Shown here one piece after another: positions 7,129 through 9,029 of a stretch of 9,029 nucleotides of DNA. Location: positions 1 through 9,029 of the forward strand of contig JAAZCF010000031.1 in NCBI GenBank assembly GCA_012513425.1. Direction: 5' to 3'. This stretch comes from Bacteroidales bacterium (GTDB taxonomy: Bacteria > Bacteroidota > Bacteroidia > Bacteroidales > UBA932). Both the position numbers and the translations under genes were made by a program. The notes beneath the pieces were generated by a model. It did no database searches. It worked only from the letters and a program-made list of their open reading frames with translations, and was not told the DNA's origin. Position 1 is the stretch's first letter; every line of letters begins with the position of its first letter.

Positions 7129-8676
7129 TTAATTAATCCTCTTCGTAGAGGTAGGAGAAATACGTGGGTCTATATTTCCATGAGTTCCAAACAATGTGTA
7201 ATCTATCACACCCAAAGCAGTGTTACTTGGCCACTCCAGAACTGTGAGTATTACATATCGGCATTCAACTGGGCTGATTTCTTCAAAAATTGTATTTTTT
7301 GAATCAGTACTATTTGATTTATCCAAAACCACTTTCCAGTTTGTTCCGTCAATAGATGCCTCAATCTTGTATTTATAAATTGAAGGAACATATTCAGGGC
7401 TGCGTCTTACGCCGCTCATACTACCAGAAAGTCCGCTTACGCCACCTTTTCTTCCAACTCCGAAAAGAATACGCACTCCATCAAGGATGAAAGTTTCATC
7501 ATTATCAAATCGTGTGGCGGGAGATAGGTCAAGCATCAAAGTAGGAGTCTTATCGCTTTCTTCCGGAAGCCAGATTGTACCTGTATAATTGTCTACTGCA
7601 TATTGAGCATAAGAGTTTACTTGCACAGATGACACTGTTGACAACGCTTCTGATGCATTAAACTTATTGATAGAAATTGGGAACGATCCGCTGTTACCTC
7701 TATTGAGATGTTTAGGATTTAACTTAACATTAGGAGCCCACTGAGGTGTCTCAGTAACCTTGCAAGAGAGAAGTCCATCTTCATCGACATAGACTCTATC
7801 CATACCAATGCGACGACCTCCTGGAGGATTCGAGAGCACTGCTGTATAGAACTGCCAGATACCGCCATCAGGACCTGTTACCATAGAACCATGTGAAGCA
7901 CCTGTAACCACACCATCAGTCTTTTTCAAAAGAGGATTATTGCCACCAAAAGTATATGGACCCATAATGTTCTTTGATGTATAATATCCTGCAGCATAAG
8001 CTTTCCACTGTGTACCAGAGCAAGCATATTGCAGATAGTAGGTATCACCATATTTATATACCCATGGACCTTCAACCCATGCTACAGATTGGTATTCGTT
8101 TACCTCACCATAGCTTTCAAACTTATGTGCAGGATTGAATGAGAACAGGTGTTTTGGTTCTCCTACAAGACGACTGATATCATTAGGATCAAGCTCGCTA
8201 ACGAATATTCCACTGGCTCCAAAACCAGGCCAAAAGAGATAAGGTTTATTGTCTTCATCAACGTAGATATGTGTGTCAAAAGCATAGTTCCAGCCATCTT
8301 CTACCGATGGTGTATTTTTCCAATCGCTGTACAAAGTATATGGTCCGAGAGGATTATTAGCTACATATACAGGACTCTCATTTCCTGTTAAATAGAACTT
8401 TCCATTGTAGTAAGCCACATCTGGAGCCACAGGAACATGTTCAACATATTTGTATTCCCAATTCAACATGTCTTTTGAATACCAAGCTCCACCACCGGTA
8501 CAGAACATATAGTAGGTATCTTCATGCTGAAATACAGATACATCACCTGTAGCTGTTCCACCTTGGCCCATTGGCATAGGAAGAGGATTGCAATAGCGAG
8601 CATCCTTTCCTATTTGCTGAGCATTTAGGGTAAAAGTGCCGGCAAGCAATGCTATTAATAATATATATTTTTTCAT
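7129..8676 (-). CDS. Secreted GH43 family hydrolase with C-terminal discoidin-like (F5/8 type C) domain
   Basis: A complete 515-residue protein. The signal peptide spans residues 1-19 or so (MKKYILLIALLAGTFTLNA, then QQ), without a lipobox. The GH43 propeller covers about residues 27-315. Its likely triad is intact: Asp45 in TGDVSV (base), Asp134 in FDTHIYVD (modulator) and Glu202 in WVEGPW (acid), with HGSMV at 262-266. A discoidin-like domain at about 330-495 (YAVDNYTGTIW, YKYKIEASIDG, CRYVILTV, TLFG) is probably a carbohydrate-binding module. It carries a Gly/Ser-rich loop at about 403-425 that is longer than in the two paralogues. The start lies 7 bp after the stop of the partial upstream paralogue, so the two are cotranscribed. 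Exact linkage specificity (arabinose, xylose or galactose) is not visible. C-terminus: STKRIN. Confidence 0.93.
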   Translation of the reverse strand: MKKYILLIALLAGTFTLNAQQIGKDARYCNPLPMPMGQGGTATGDVSVFQHEDTYYMFCTGGGAWYSKDMLNWEYKYVEHVPVAPDVAYYNGKFYLTGNESPVYVANNPLGPYTLYSDWKNTPSVEDGWNYAFDTHIYVDEDNKPYLFWPGFGASGIFVSELDPNDISRLVGEPKHLFSFNPAHKFESYGEVNEYQSVAWVEGPWVYKYGDTYYLQYACSGTQWKAYAAGYYTSKNIMGPYTFGGNNPLLKKTDGVVTGASHGSMVTGPDGGIWQFYTAVLSNPPGGRRIGMDRVYVDEDGLLSCKVTETPQWAPNVKLNPKHLNRGNSGSFPISINKFNASEALSTVSSVQVNSYAQYAVDNYTGTIWLPEESDKTPTLMLDLSPATRFDNDETFILDGVRILFGVGRKGGVSGLSGSMSGVRRSPEYVPSIYKYKIEASIDGTNWKVVLDKSNSTDSKNTIFEEISPVECRYVILTVLEWPSNTALGVIDYTLFGTHGNIDPRISPTSTKRIN

Positions 8677-8683
8677 AATTAGT

Positions 8684-9029
8684 TTATCTTGCTGATGTTG
8701 GAAATTTAGTTACGAACGTAGAATTTCTGTCAAATGAGGCAGCGGGTTTTCCGAATACGGTAAGATCAATAATTCCTAAGGAACTATTCTTTGGCCAGTC
8801 AATCATAGTGAACTTAACATAGCGGCACTCTGATGGTTTGACTTCATCAAAGATTGTATTCTTTGATTCTGTATTATTTGATTTATCTAGAATTACTTCC
8901 CATTTTTCACCATCCATAGAGCCTTCAAGTTTATACTTGTAGATATATGGAACAAATTGAGCACCTCTTGGAGTTCTTGGATATCCTGCGGAAGGGGCAC
9001 CGAACAAAATGCGCAAACCATCTACCATA
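8684..9029 (-). CDS. C-terminal discoidin-like domain of a third GH43-type paralogue, 5' end outside window
   Basis: Only the last 115 or so codons are visible. The frame is open to the window edge, and the Met at 9028 is internal (it aligns with the middle of the discoidin-like domain of the paralogues), not a start. The sequence DGLRILFG, IYKYKLEGSMDG, DKSNNTESKNTIFDE, CRYVKFTMIDWPK and IIDLTVFG closely follows the same segments of the two complete GH43 proteins. By eye, over the 46 residues from DKSN to VFG it shares 32 with the gene at 762-2300 and 29 with its neighbour at 7129-8676. A GH43 catalytic domain upstream is inferred from this paralogy and cannot be seen here. It is followed after 7 bp by the next GH43. 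Confidence 0.8.
   Translation of the reverse strand, partial: MVDGLRILFGAPSAGYPRTPRGAQFVPYIYKYKLEGSMDGEKWEVILDKSNNTESKNTIFDEVKPSECRYVKFTMIDWPKNSSLGIIDLTVFGKPAASFDRNSTFVTKFPTSAR

Noticed and set aside
9026..9028. Start codon of a 114-residue gene at 9028
   Set aside because: This Met falls inside the discoidin-like domain when compared with the two full paralogues; the gene continues past the window edge.
1..9029. CRISPR array, tRNA/rRNA, insertion sequence, integrase or phage element
   Set aside because: No repeat-spacer pattern, RNA-gene sequence, transposase-like protein or terminal inverted repeats were seen; coding sequence fills nearly the entire window.

Overview
The window is part of a polysaccharide utilization locus (PUL) from a member of the Bacteroidota. 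A gut- or rumen-type Bacteroidales such as a Prevotella relative is plausible, but the genus cannot be fixed from the sequence. The evidence is an adjacent SusC/SusD pair, secreted glycoside hydrolases, AT-rich spacers without strong Shine-Dalgarno sites, and tight single-strand packing. Every gene I can support lies on the minus strand, so transcription runs from high to low coordinates.

In transcription order: (1) 9029-8684, the C-terminal end of a GH43-type protein cut by the window edge; (2) 8676-7129, a complete secreted GH43 with a C-terminal discoidin-like domain; (3) a 144-bp AT-rich spacer, the only sizeable gap; (4) 6984-3953, a SusC/RagA TonB-dependent outer-membrane transporter broken into two frames at about 6247; (5) 3940-2318, a SusD-type surface glycan-binding lipoprotein; (6) 2300-762, a second complete GH43 plus discoidin-like protein, paralogous to (2) and (1); (7) 753-1, a secreted clan GH-A (GH5/GH2-like) hydrolase cut by the other window edge. 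Apart from the 144-bp spacer, gaps are 7 to 17 bp, as expected for one operon or two abutting ones.

The expected teamwork follows the Sus model. Surface or periplasmic GH43 enzymes and the GH-A enzyme cut a plant-type glycan. SusD captures oligosaccharides and closes over SusC, which imports them with TonB energy. GH43 enzymes commonly act on arabinose- or xylose-containing (sometimes galactose-containing) glycans, so a hemicellulose or pectin side chain is a reasonable target, but the substrate is not determined here. No sensor/regulator (HTCS, ECF/anti-sigma, SusR) lies in the window.

The most notable point is the split susC. The plug-domain part ends in a stop at 6247-6249, and the barrel part continues in the -1 frame. 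The segment that normally forms the start of the first barrel strand looks missing, which suggests a short frameshifting deletion (or an assembly error) rather than a single-base change. I found no evidence of a wholly new system: no RNA genes, CRISPR array, insertion sequence or phage-like element.
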